Shown in pieces: positions 7,785-15,971 of a stretch of 40,021 bases of DNA. The notes beneath the pieces are model-generated. The model ran no database searches and had not been told where the DNA came from. It saw nothing but the letters and a program-made list of their open reading frames with translations. Source of the stretch: an uncultured Porphyromonas sp. (lineage in GTDB: Bacteria > Bacteroidota > Bacteroidia > Bacteroidales > Porphyromonadaceae); NCBI RefSeq assembly GCF_915070105.1, contig NZ_CAJZFJ010000010.1:1-40021 (forward strand), given 5' to 3'. The position numbers and the translations under genes were made by a program. How positions within the stretch are numbered: the stretch's first letter is position 1; every line of letters begins with the position of its first letter.

Positions 7785-8058
7785 ATAAATACCTGTATCC
7801 TAGGCCTAAAATCAAGCAGTACACACTCACTACCTAGGACGGAAAGGTATACACACGTGTACACTGTTGTATACACGCATGTACACAACAGTGTACACAC
7901 GAGTACACAACCTCGCTCTAAGTATCACCTCTGTAGGGCTCTCTTATATGTGCGTAGCAGGGGGATAAAGTCTCGGTGCTCCGGAGATTGAGACTAAGAA
8001 ATGATCAGCTCAGAGTACCTAAGAGTGGAGGATGCGGAGAGAGCAGGCGTTGCCCTGA
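7785..8058 (+). repeat. Dispersed repeat element, copy 1
   Basis: Left arm of 62 bp (7785-7846, ending ACCTAGGACGGAAAG), then a 66-bp array (7847-7912) of six 11-bp boxes: GTATACACACG, TGTACACTGTT, GTATACACGCA, TGTACACAACA, GTGTACACACG, AGTACACAACC. The right arm begins TCGCTCTAAGTAT and carries GGGCTCTC..TATATG and CCGGAGAT, shared with the other copies; its right end is uncertain and this copy is the most diverged there. It lies between divergent genes, 182 bp (array end) before the -7 box of the M49 operon. Translated peptides from the array are repetitive artefacts. Confidence 0.85.
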
Positions 8059-8093
8059 AGGGATGGAGATTGGGCAGGCGTTAGGCTTTTCGG

Positions 8094-8101
8094 TATCTTT
8101 G
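8094..8101 (+). promoter_or_regulatory. -7 box of M49 peptidase-sialidase operon
   Basis: TATCTTTG, an exact TAnnTTTG match, 71 bp before the chosen ATG at 8172. Transcripts starting just after it would include a 15-codon upstream frame (8111-8158, ATG to TAA) that ends 13 bp before that ATG. Confidence 0.55.
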
Positions 8102-8171
8102 TGTGGCATAATGCCTTTTGCCTCTACCCGTCCCAAGGATAGAGGGACAGCAGACTAAGTACAATCAATCA

Positions 8172-10901
8172 ATGTATACAGACGCTAGAAGACCATCCGT
8201 AAGTGGCGCCTCCGTGGCTCGCTTTGCCGATATAGAGATACTACGCTATGAGATCCCAGGCTTTGAGGATCTCCCCCTAGAACGTAAGCTCTTCATCTAC
8301 CACCTCAGCCGTGCCGCCCTATTGGGGCGAGACATCACCTTTGACCAGAATGGCCGCTATGGGCTACGCCTACGTGCGCTCTTTGAGGGCATACATCTAT
8401 ATTATGGAGGAGAGCGTAGTTGCGAAGAGTTCCGTACTGTAGAGGAATACCTCTTCCGCCTATGGTTCTCCTCGGGTATTCATCACCACTATGGATCGGA
8501 GAAATTCGAGCCACACTTCACCGAGAGCTACCTACGACAGCTCCTAGAGGAGGTACAGCAGTCTACGGGACAGCTCCTACGCTTCAGAGGGCAGGAGCTA
8601 GAGAGACTACTAGCTATCATCTTCGACCCAAGCCAAGCTCCCCGCCGTACTGTACAGTCGGGGACAGAGGATCTCGTGCGTGCCTCCTCCGCCAACTTCT
8701 ACGATGACCAAGTGACCCAGCAGGAGGCTGAGGCTTACTATAGGGAGGCCTATGAATCACTCCCCGAGCGAGAGCGCAAGGCTCCCCCTTCCCTAGGACT
8801 CAACAGCCGTCTAGCACGAAGTGTGGATGGCAGACTCTATGAGCAGACCTACCGCATAGGTGGGCTCTATAGTGAGGCTCTTAGCCGTATCTCTACGGAG
8901 CTAAGGGCTGCCCTAGCCTACACCGAGAGTGAAGCCCAGAGGGAGACCATCCTAGCCCTACTAGAGTACTACAAGACGGGAGACCTCAACGAATACAACC
9001 GCTACTCGATCGCTTGGGTCAATGATACCACACCCGAAGTAGACTTCATCAACGGATTTACCGAAGTGTACACCGACCCCCTAGGAACAAAGGGGATGTG
9101 GGAGAGTCTAGTGCATATCCGTGACCACGAGGCCAGCAGACGAACGGAGAAGATCTGCCGAGAGGCTGCATGGTTCGAGGAGCACGCCCCCATAGATGAA
9201 CGATTCAAGAAGGCTTCCCCCCGAGGAGTCTCCGCCACCGTAGTCTCGGCAGCTATGCTTGCGGGGGACTCTTACCCTGCGACACCGATCGGCATCAACC
9301 TACCCAATGCCGACTGGATACGTGCCGTCCACGGATCCAAGTCCGTAACGATAGACAACATCCATGAGGCCTATCATCGGGCTGCACAGCACAGCGGGAT
9401 GGACGAAGCCTTCGTACCCGACCCAGAGGTGCGTGCCCTACTTACCCGATATGAGGGGATCACGGAGCACCTCCACACAGACCTACACGAATGCCTTGGG
9501 CACGGCTCTGGGCAACTCCTCCCTGGGGTCTCAGCAGATGCCCTTGGGGCTTACCACTCCACACTCGAGGAGGCTCGTGCTGACCTCTTCGCCCTATATT
9601 ATATGGCAGACGAGAGGTTGATAGAGCTTGGGCTACTGCCCGACCACGAGGCTTATAAGGCCTGCTACTATCGCTACCTCCTGAATGGGCTTGTCACCCA
9701 ACTCGTACGTATCCGCCCTGGTCATCAGCTGGAGGAGGCTCACATGCGCAATCGTGCCCTCATCGCACGCTACGTACTAGAGCGTGGAGCCAAAGAAGGC
9801 ATCCTAGAGCTACGTGGTCTCGAGCTCATCATCCATGACTATGCCGCCCTACGCCCTCTCTTCGCAGAGCTTCTCGCAGAGGTACAGCGGATCAAGAGCG
9901 AGGGGGACTATGAGGCTGGGCGCACACTCGTCGAGCAGTATGCCATAGCTGTAGATCCAGAGCTACACACCGAGGTGCTAGCTCGCTATGCACGCCTTGG
10001 CATAGCCCCCTACAAGGGCTTCGTCAATCCTCGGCTGGAGCTCGTGTATGATGAGACAGGGGGGATCTCCGATGTCGTAGCCCACTATGACGAGGGCTAT
10101 GCAGAGCAGATGCTGCGCTATAGCCACACCTATGCTACACTACCCTATGACCCCGTGACAGCAGAGGAGCTCCGCCACCCAGAGCCCTCAGATGAGACCC
10201 TAGAGCTGGCTAAGGAGCTACGTGGGAAGCTTCGCCATTCGATGGATGGACAGATCGCCTCCTCGATGCGATCCAAGGGACTATACTATGGTATTAACTT
10301 TGGGCTCACGCTGGACTACATCCTTCGCTTAGCGGAGAAGCAGCCTCGTAGCGAAGACCTCGCTCGTTATATCCTAAGCCGAGATGTACGCGAACTGAAG
10401 ATCATAGGTCAGCTCATATACCCTGCCGAGCAGGTGACTTATGAGGTGGCGACACAGCTTGCTCTAGCCTCCTTCTCCAATCCTGAACTAAGAGACTACC
10501 TAGCGAAGAACCTCTTCGACCGCATCCCTGACGCTGCTTACTGGGCGCTAGACTGGATATTCACCGACCGAGCCCAGCGCTGGGATGATCTCCTACCGAT
10601 CGCCTTCACGACACTAGCCCGCAAGGTCTCTAAGGGCTTTACCATCCAGCACCCTCGCTGGAGAGAACTCTTACTCAGTGAGCTCCTCATGACACTATCC
10701 GACACAGAGCTCCCCTATCCTACCCCTCTACAGCGCACAGCCCTGCTCCTCCTCAAGCGATGGGGACGTGCAGACGAAGCTCTGAGAGCTGAGGTGCTAG
10801 CCAGCGATGAATTACAGAGCTGGGAGCAGAGCAATAACCCCGTACAGCGAGAGTTCGCCGAAGACCTACGCTTCGAACTTGATGAATATTCTACTATCTA
10901 A
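8172..10901 (+). CDS. M49-family dipeptidyl peptidase III with C-terminal ARM/AlkD-like extension
   Basis: A 909-residue zinc peptidase that removes dipeptides from peptide N-termini. The M49 zinc motif HECLGH is at residues 439-444 (within TDLHECLGHGSGQ) and the second ligand motif EEARAD at 466-471. No signal peptide is seen, so it is probably cytoplasmic. The region after about 670 (GLYYGINFGLTLDYILRLAE, RDVRELKIIGQLIYP, YWALDWIF, helical repeats to the end) lies outside the classical DPP III length of about 680-740; P. gingivalis DPP III is reported to carry a C-terminal armadillo fold related to AlkD DNA glycosylases, which this matches in length and helical character. The frame is open to a TTG at 8118, but ATG 8172 is the better start. 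Seventeen bp before the sialidase gene, so cotranscribed. Confidence 0.88.
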   Translation: MYTDARRPSVSGASVARFADIEILRYEIPGFEDLPLERKLFIYHLSRAALLGRDITFDQNGRYGLRLRALFEGIHLYYGGERSCEEFRTVEEYLFRLWFSSGIHHHYGSEKFEPHFTESYLRQLLEEVQQSTGQLLRFRGQELERLLAIIFDPSQAPRRTVQSGTEDLVRASSANFYDDQVTQQEAEAYYREAYESLPERERKAPPSLGLNSRLARSVDGRLYEQTYRIGGLYSEALSRISTELRAALAYTESEAQRETILALLEYYKTGDLNEYNRYSIAWVNDTTPEVDFINGFTEVYTDPLGTKGMWESLVHIRDHEASRRTEKICREAAWFEEHAPIDERFKKASPRGVSATVVSAAMLAGDSYPATPIGINLPNADWIRAVHGSKSVTIDNIHEAYHRAAQHSGMDEAFVPDPEVRALLTRYEGITEHLHTDLHECLGHGSGQLLPGVSADALGAYHSTLEEARADLFALYYMADERLIELGLLPDHEAYKACYYRYLLNGLVTQLVRIRPGHQLEEAHMRNRALIARYVLERGAKEGILELRGLELIIHDYAALRPLFAELLAEVQRIKSEGDYEAGRTLVEQYAIAVDPELHTEVLARYARLGIAPYKGFVNPRLELVYDETGGISDVVAHYDEGYAEQMLRYSHTYATLPYDPVTAEELRHPEPSDETLELAKELRGKLRHSMDGQIASSMRSKGLYYGINFGLTLDYILRLAEKQPRSEDLARYILSRDVRELKIIGQLIYPAEQVTYEVATQLALASFSNPELRDYLAKNLFDRIPDAAYWALDWIFTDRAQRWDDLLPIAFTTLARKVSKGFTIQHPRWRELLLSELLMTLSDTELPYPTPLQRTALLLLKRWGRADEALRAEVLASDELQSWEQSNNPVQREFAEDLRFELDEYSTI

Positions 10902-10918
10902 TAAACTAACGACAGCGG

Positions 10919-13207
10919 ATGACTAGCCTCACGAAGTATATCCCACCCCTCCTACTCCTCTCGACCCTATCTGCTCCGACATGGGCACAGCGACATAGCT
11001 CTGTACTCGAGCTAGATGGACGGAGAGAGTACCTACAGATCCCCGCACACCGAGACTTCGACATCTCACCTGAGGGGAGCTACACCATCAGCCTACACCT
11101 CTCTGGAGACCGTACGATCACCTATGCCCAAGGACAGCGTCTCATCTCCAGACGAGACCTAGCTGCTCCTAAGGGTAGTGATCAGAGTGGCTATGAGCTC
11201 CTCGGCCTACGCAACCTCACCACAGGCTTCTTCGGCATCTCTACCCCCGACCAAGCTGGGGGGTATGATCACTCACTCAACCTCTGGACAGGTGAGGAGA
11301 CGAATCGTAGGGAGCTATACCGATGGTATCATGTCGCCTGGGTTGTAGATAGAGCCACACAGCGTATGCGCCTCTACATCGATGGCAAGCTCCAAACGCA
11401 GGGCTCAGACAAGGATATACGGCAGTGGTCCACGGCCAATGGTCTACCGATACTAATCGGTGCTGCGCAGCAGGGTGGTAAGGCAACGGCTCACTATGGA
11501 GGCAAGCTCGATAACATCCGCTTCTACAGTCGTGCTCTCACCAACGAAGAGGTGGAGCGTGATCGCCTCACCGAGCGCATCAGCCCCTCGACCAAGGGAC
11601 TAGTCGCAGCCTATGACTTCGACAGCTATACTCCGGGGGATACACTCATACAGGATGTCACGGGGAGGCACCCGGCTCACCTCGTGGGCTTCCCCCAGCG
11701 TCTTCCTCACCGGTCAGTACGTACCTATCGGGAGCATGGTACCAATGCCACCTTGGTGGGGCGAGGTGCTACACAGCCCCTCTTCACCTTCTCGCTTGGC
11801 CTAGCTCGGACAGAACGGCTACGTTCCCTCACTCTTGACCTCAGTGGCACCACCCCCTCTGCGCTGAGTCAGGTGAAGCTCTACGAGACGATCAATGGGA
11901 ATCGCTTTGATCCTCGGAGCCCCGGACGACTAGTAGCTACTGGTAGGGTCGGTAAAGGCAATCAAGTGACCCTTCGCCCCGTCGCCAAGGCTCCTAGCCT
12001 CAACGCTCACAGCAAGCTATGGGTAGTCACCGATGTCGCCCCCAATGCCCCCGAGGGAGGAAAGGTCGTCACCCGCCTGCAGGAGGTACGTCTATCAAGC
12101 ACCCTCCATCCCTTCCGTCCAGACACACTCTCCAGAGCCTATGAGCACGAGATCGTCCTACAGCGTACACTCCTCTGGGCACCAGGAGAGAACCACTCGG
12201 CACACTACCGCATACCTGGGATCGTCCGTCTCGATGACGGCACCCTGGTAGCCAGCATAGACAAGCGCAAGACTAGCGAGTATGACCTGCCCGAGGATAT
12301 CGATGTCGAGGTCAAGCTCAGCCACGATATGGGTAAGACCTGGAGTGCACCGATCACCGTCGCTAAGGGTAGTCCCCAGCAGGGCTTCGGTGATGCGGCT
12401 ATGGCTACCGATGGACGTACCATACATATGGTCATGGTCAGCGGTAGCGGGCTATGGCACTACCCATCACAGGCAAAGAAGCCCCTACAGATGTACTACA
12501 CACATAGTGAAGATGGAGGCAAGAGCTGGAGTACTGTACGCGAAATATCAGATGAAGTATATGGCGACCGCTTCCGCTACGGAGGTTTCTTTGGTTCGGG
12601 TAATGGGCTCATCACGTCTCAGGGCAGGATCATGTTCGTGGCTGCTATGCGTACGGATGAGAAGTGGGGAGGCACCATGGACAACGTACTTGTCTACTCC
12701 GACGACCAAGGCAAGACCTGGCAATCCTCTCCCGTGGCACGAGCCAATGGCGACGAAGCCAAGGTCGCAGAGGTCAGCGATGGCACGCTCCTCATCTCTA
12801 GCCGTAATAGGGCTGGAGGAGCCAATGCCCGCACCTTCGTACGCTCTACCGACTCGGGCAAGACCTGGAGCGAACCCCACACATGGCCCGAGCTAACAGG
12901 TAACGCCTGCAACGCAGCACTAGCCCGCTATGCCCCCGTCGGTAGTGGCAAGGATCAGCATCTCCTACTACACACACTCCCCACGAGCCCTACACGAGAC
13001 CACCTGCGCCTCTTCCTAAGCGAGGACGAGGGCAAGACGTGGCGGTACTCCCGAGAGCTCTGCGGAGGTGAGGCTGTATATAGCGAGATCGTGATTCTCC
13101 CTGATGGTTCTATCGGGATCATCAGTGAGGAGGACGACCGCCCGGGCTTCGATATCTACTTCACTCGGGTAAGCCTCGACTGGCTAAGAGGGGGCAAGCA
13201 ACACTAG
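10919..13207 (+). CDS. Secreted exo-alpha-sialidase (GH33)
   Basis: A 762-residue exported sialidase that releases terminal sialic acid from glycoconjugates. Signal peptide 1-23 (ends APTWA). A laminin-G-like lectin domain covers about 28-210 (YHVAWVVDRATQRMRLYIDG; IRFYSRALTNEEV), a beta-sandwich domain about 225-390, and the six-bladed catalytic propeller about 395-755. Catalytic marks: the RIP motif at 431-433 (first Arg of the triad), five Asp boxes starting near 468, 530, 594, 643 and 701 (SxDxGKxW), and the probable nucleophile Tyr721 in AVYSEI. No type IX secretion C-terminal domain is seen; the protein ends soon after the propeller. Second gene after the M49 peptidase; a strong terminator follows. 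Confidence 0.93.
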   Translation: MTSLTKYIPPLLLLSTLSAPTWAQRHSSVLELDGRREYLQIPAHRDFDISPEGSYTISLHLSGDRTITYAQGQRLISRRDLAAPKGSDQSGYELLGLRNLTTGFFGISTPDQAGGYDHSLNLWTGEETNRRELYRWYHVAWVVDRATQRMRLYIDGKLQTQGSDKDIRQWSTANGLPILIGAAQQGGKATAHYGGKLDNIRFYSRALTNEEVERDRLTERISPSTKGLVAAYDFDSYTPGDTLIQDVTGRHPAHLVGFPQRLPHRSVRTYREHGTNATLVGRGATQPLFTFSLGLARTERLRSLTLDLSGTTPSALSQVKLYETINGNRFDPRSPGRLVATGRVGKGNQVTLRPVAKAPSLNAHSKLWVVTDVAPNAPEGGKVVTRLQEVRLSSTLHPFRPDTLSRAYEHEIVLQRTLLWAPGENHSAHYRIPGIVRLDDGTLVASIDKRKTSEYDLPEDIDVEVKLSHDMGKTWSAPITVAKGSPQQGFGDAAMATDGRTIHMVMVSGSGLWHYPSQAKKPLQMYYTHSEDGGKSWSTVREISDEVYGDRFRYGGFFGSGNGLITSQGRIMFVAAMRTDEKWGGTMDNVLVYSDDQGKTWQSSPVARANGDEAKVAEVSDGTLLISSRNRAGGANARTFVRSTDSGKTWSEPHTWPELTGNACNAALARYAPVGSGKDQHLLLHTLPTSPTRDHLRLFLSEDEGKTWRYSRELCGGEAVYSEIVILPDGSIGIISEEDDRPGFDIYFTRVSLDWLRGGKQH

Positions 13208-13227
13208 CCCTCTACCCTAGAGGATAC

Positions 13228-13266
13228 AAAGAAGCCGTGCATGACTAGCTCATGCACGGCTTCTTT
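13228..13266. terminator. Bidirectional terminator between sialidase and meaB
   Basis: Perfect 17-bp inverted repeat (13228-13244 with 13250-13266, loop CTAGC), with AAA at the left base and TTTCTCTTT following on the right. It lies between convergent genes and can serve both. Confidence 0.85.
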
Positions 13267-13310
13267 CTCTTTGGTATGGGGCTACGAAAGGAAGTATAGA
13301 GACCTAAGCC

Positions 13311-14426
13311 CTACTTACCCTTTAGAGCCTCAAAGTAAGTATCCAGCAGATGCTGTGCCCCCACGAAGGAGGAGAGTGTATCGGAGAGTACCTGCTGCTC
13401 TACTTCACTACGAAGGCGTTGTACACGCTCGTTCTGGTAGAAGGAGGCCTTGAGGGCATCGTTGATGCTCTCATACATCCACCATTTAGCCTGACGCTGA
13501 CGCTTCTCCGTGAAGTAGCCCGAGTCCATAGCGAAGTGTCGGTATTCGTCGATCATATCCCAGATCTCCTTGATCCCGATGCCATAGAAGCCCGAGTAGG
13601 TAAGTACCTTGGGACGCCATCCTGACTCTGTCGGGGGAAAGAGATGTAGGGCATTGCGGAAGTGGGAGGCCGCGAGGTTGGCCTTGTCGATGTTGTCACC
13701 ATCAGCCTTGTTGATGACGATAGCATCTGCCATCTCCATGATACCACGCTTGATCCCCTGCAGTTCGTCTCCTGTGCCCGCCAGCTGGATGAGTAGGAAG
13801 AAGTCCACCATCGAGTGCACCGCCGTCTCGCTCTGCCCGACACCTACCGTCTCCACGAAGATGGTATCGAAGCCTGCGGCCTCACATAGGATGATGGTCT
13901 CTCTCGTCTTACGAGCGACCCCACCGAGTGAGCCTGCCGTAGGGCTAGGACGTATGAAGGCATTCTTCTCTCTGGAGAGCTGTTCCATACGTGTCTTATC
14001 CCCTAGGATCGACCCACCCGAGCGTTCACTACTCGGGTCGATGGCTAGGACGGCGAGCTTGCGCCCCTGCTTAACGAGGTGCATACCGAAGGTGTCGATC
14101 GAGGTACTCTTCCCCGCTCCAGGGACACCAGTGATCCCGATACGCATTGACTTACCCGAGTAGGGCAGGCAACGCTCTATGATCTGCTGGGCGACGACCT
14201 GATGCTCTGGGCGGTTGCTCTCCACGAGGGTAACAGCCTGACTCAGACACGTGATGTCGGAGGCGAGTATACCTGCCACGAACTCATCTACCGTATAGGT
14301 GCGTCGTGCCACACGCCTCAGGTTTGGGTTGATCATCGGCTGTGCCGCTACCCCTTCATTGACCTTGAGCCCCATGTAGGCGGGGTCATTCTCTGGGTGA
14401 TGCAGTCGCTCTTCGTTGATATCCAT
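13311..14426 (-). CDS. meaB: MeaB/ArgK-type G3E GTPase, methylmalonyl-CoA mutase chaperone
   Basis: A 371-residue P-loop GTPase. The Walker A motif is in GITGVPGAGKSTSIDTFG, with LAVLAIDPSSERSGGSILGDKTRM (switch region), the DTIFVETVGVGQSE segment and the NKADGDN base-recognition motif, all characteristic of MeaB/ArgK. MeaB gates cofactor loading and protects adenosylcobalamin-dependent methylmalonyl-CoA mutase from inactivation. In many Bacteroidetes it accompanies the mutase; here the mutase genes are absent from the window but the epimerase and decarboxylase of the same pathway are 6 kb away. Convergent with the sialidase gene; 74 bp downstream of the DUF488 gene. Confidence 0.93.
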   Translation of the reverse strand: MDINEERLHHPENDPAYMGLKVNEGVAAQPMINPNLRRVARRTYTVDEFVAGILASDITCLSQAVTLVESNRPEHQVVAQQIIERCLPYSGKSMRIGITGVPGAGKSTSIDTFGMHLVKQGRKLAVLAIDPSSERSGGSILGDKTRMEQLSREKNAFIRPSPTAGSLGGVARKTRETIILCEAAGFDTIFVETVGVGQSETAVHSMVDFFLLIQLAGTGDELQGIKRGIMEMADAIVINKADGDNIDKANLAASHFRNALHLFPPTESGWRPKVLTYSGFYGIGIKEIWDMIDEYRHFAMDSGYFTEKRQRQAKWWMYESINDALKASFYQNERVQRLRSEVEQQVLSDTLSSFVGAQHLLDTYFEALKGK

Positions 14427-14472
14427 ATCGTATATATCTGTTGTGTTGTAGTAAGTATTTCCGTTAGAGGAG

Positions 14473-14502
14473 TGGGGAGATAGCCAAGTGGTGAAGGCGC
14501 CT
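14473..14502 (+). other. tRNA-Gln-like 5' fragment
   Basis: On the plus strand, TGGGGAGATAGCC, then AAGTGGT, then GAAGGC resembles the acceptor strand, positions 8-9 and D arm of a bacterial tRNA-Gln (TGGGGTATCGCCAAGCGGTAAGGCA in part). The D-stem GCC/GGC pairs. No anticodon stem, T arm or matching 3' acceptor strand follows, and the fragment runs straight into the DUF488 stop codon. It could be a truncated tRNA remnant or a chance match. Confidence 0.3.
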
Positions 14503-14878
14503 ATGATTCACTGCGAAGATCTGCAGAGTGCCTCAGCTCCTCGAGGTAAGCTCTCAGCACAAGTGGATGGCAGTGCGCCTCATCTCGAGCAGCATAGACG
14601 AGTGTCACACGTTCCTCCTGCTCTACCCTACTTAGGAAGGCTTGGCAGGCATCACTCGCCCGTAGCTCCGAGAGGTAACGCTCGCCGAAGGTAGCCCATC
14701 GTGCTGGGTCGTGTCCATACCATTGGCGGAGCTCCGTGGAGGGAGCGAGGTCTTTGTTCCATTCGTCTAGCCTTGCGTCCTGCCGACTTAGCCCACGAGG
14801 CCAAAGGCGATCGACGAGTACTCGGTAGCCATCAGTCGGTGAGGCGGGTAGGTAGGCACGCTTGAGTAGTAGCTCCAT
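14501..14878 (-). CDS. DUF488 family protein (YeaO-like)
   Basis: A 125-residue DUF488 protein. Family motifs are plain: KRAYLPASPTDGYRVLVDRLWPRGLS near the N-terminus, LDEWNKDLAPSTELRQWYGHDP in the centre and ERVTLVYAARDEAHCHPLVL near residue 90. Structures of the family show a small alpha/beta fold with a possible ligand pocket, but the biochemical role is not established. A -7 box is at 14935-14942 (minus). It probably shares a transcript with meaB 74 bp downstream, since no promoter is visible between. Confidence 0.85.
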   Translation of the reverse strand: MELLLKRAYLPASPTDGYRVLVDRLWPRGLSRQDARLDEWNKDLAPSTELRQWYGHDPARWATFGERYLSELRASDACQAFLSRVEQEERVTLVYAARDEAHCHPLVLRAYLEELRHSADLRSES

Positions 14879-14934
14879 GCTCTAATTGACTAGAAAACAC
14901 ACGAGGGAGGGCGAAGCTCTTTGCCTCCCTTAGA

Positions 14935-14942
14935 CAAAGGTA
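14935..14942 (-). promoter_or_regulatory. -7 box for DUF488-meaB
   Basis: TACCTTTG on the minus strand, 57 bp before the start codon. The leader between contains an imperfect hairpin (AGGGAGG at 14904-14910 with CCTCCCT at 14924-14930). Confidence 0.5.
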
Positions 14943-15600
14943 CACTAATTCCCCTTGTATACCTAAGCCCCATATATTCCCATTCGTTCCTCCCCCGACT
15001 TGACTCTTCTCTGACCTATACACCTCGGAGGAGCTTACCCTGAGCGTATGTATCATCCCCCTCCTTAGCTTCCAAGAGCTACCCCTCTATCCCCTCACAG
15101 CTATCCAGCCCTAACCATCCCCCTAGCACGCCCCATACAAATCTCCCAATGAGAGGATGTAGTGAGTCCGAAAAATTGGCTGTGCAACGACCTCTTTATC
15201 AAACACTACTTGAGGGATAGAGAGGACATACCGAGAAGGGGACATAGGACATATAATGTTCGCCCCCGTCACCTAGGTAAGGTGATGCAGGTGAACATAT
15301 CAAGTCTTCTCTAGGGCTCATTACTTATCCTCTGCTTGGGCTTTCAGAATGCATGCTACGACACAACAAGGAGAGGGGAGTTGTAAAGCTAGTGCTAGTT
15401 TACCCTACGAGGAGTTCAGTAGTGATACATTTATATAAGGTATAGGGAGCTTTGTTGACTAAGGGACAAACTCACCCCACGCAAACATGAACAGCGACAA
15501 TATCCCCTCCCCAATGAGAATAGTACTGTATACCTCGGGGCTGAGCCGTGAAAATACTAGAGCTCGAAGAGCAACGAGTCGAAAGCCCTACACTGACGAT
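14943..15600. other. Long non-coding interval with hairpin and pyrimidine tract
   Basis: I see no credible gene here. About 15050-15145 on the plus strand is C/T rich with several runs of four or five C. At 15256-15298 there is a two-tier hairpin: an outer stem ATGTTCGCC/GGTGAACAT (15256-15264 with 15290-15298, one G-T pair) and an inner stem TCACCT/AGGTGA (15269-15274 with 15280-15285). No T-run follows, so it is not an obvious terminator; it could be a protein site or part of a small RNA. The interval ends at the second repeat copy. Confidence 0.5.
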
Positions 15601-15896
15601 AGAAATACCTGTACCCTAGCTATATACTGACCAAGTATATAGCTGCTACCTAGGAGGCAAAAGTATACACGTGTGTACACAATAGTATACCCACCTGTAC
15701 ACAACTGTGTACACGCGTGTACACACCTTCGCTCTAAGTATGTCCTCTCTAAGGCTCTCGTATATGTGCTACTTGGGGGCTAACGCAAGGAGCACCGGAG
15801 ATACGGATAAGAGCCCCTTAGGCATGAAATACCCCCCAAAGGAGCCAATGAGTGCAGAATATGAGAATACTAGAAGAGAGACCATGCATGAGCCCT
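15601..15896 (+). repeat. Dispersed repeat element, copy 2
   Basis: Left arm 15601-15662 (starts AGAAATACCTGTA, ends ACCTAGGAGGCAAAA). Array 15663-15728: GTATACACGTG, TGTACACAATA, GTATACCCACC, TGTACACAACT, GTGTACACGCG, TGTACACACCT. Boxes 5-6 contain an exact 18-bp palindrome (15707-15724). The right arm starts TCGCTCTAAGTATGTCC, contains GAGATACGG, and ends near CATGCATGAGCCCT, all shared with copy 4. The array ends 228 bp before the LysE -7 box. Confidence 0.88.
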
Positions 15897-15955
15897 TCCG
15901 TAGACCTAGTCGGGTAGGCAGGTAGGGGTTATCCTCGGTAAGTACATTATTTAAG

Positions 15956-15963
15956 TATCTTTG
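15956..15963 (+). promoter_or_regulatory. -7 box of lysE operon, nearly leaderless
   Basis: TATCTTTG ends only 8 bp before the ATG at 15972, so the expected transcript would have almost no 5' leader. Confidence 0.5.
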
Positions 15964-15971
15964 TAGCCGTT

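Noticed and set aside
7556..7900. Open frames across the repeat arrays giving Tyr-Thr-His-Val-rich peptides (also at 15707-15925, 23485-23691, 32203-32505)
   Set aside because: They are produced by the alternating GTGTAC boxes, occur on different strands and in different frames among copies, and lack a conserved protein sequence.
7847..7912. Array as a CRISPR
   Set aside because: The units are 11 bp and directly adjacent, with no spacers, and no cas genes are present.
10919..13207. Type IX secretion signal on the sialidase
   Set aside because: The protein ends shortly after the catalytic propeller and no conserved C-terminal domain motif is visible.
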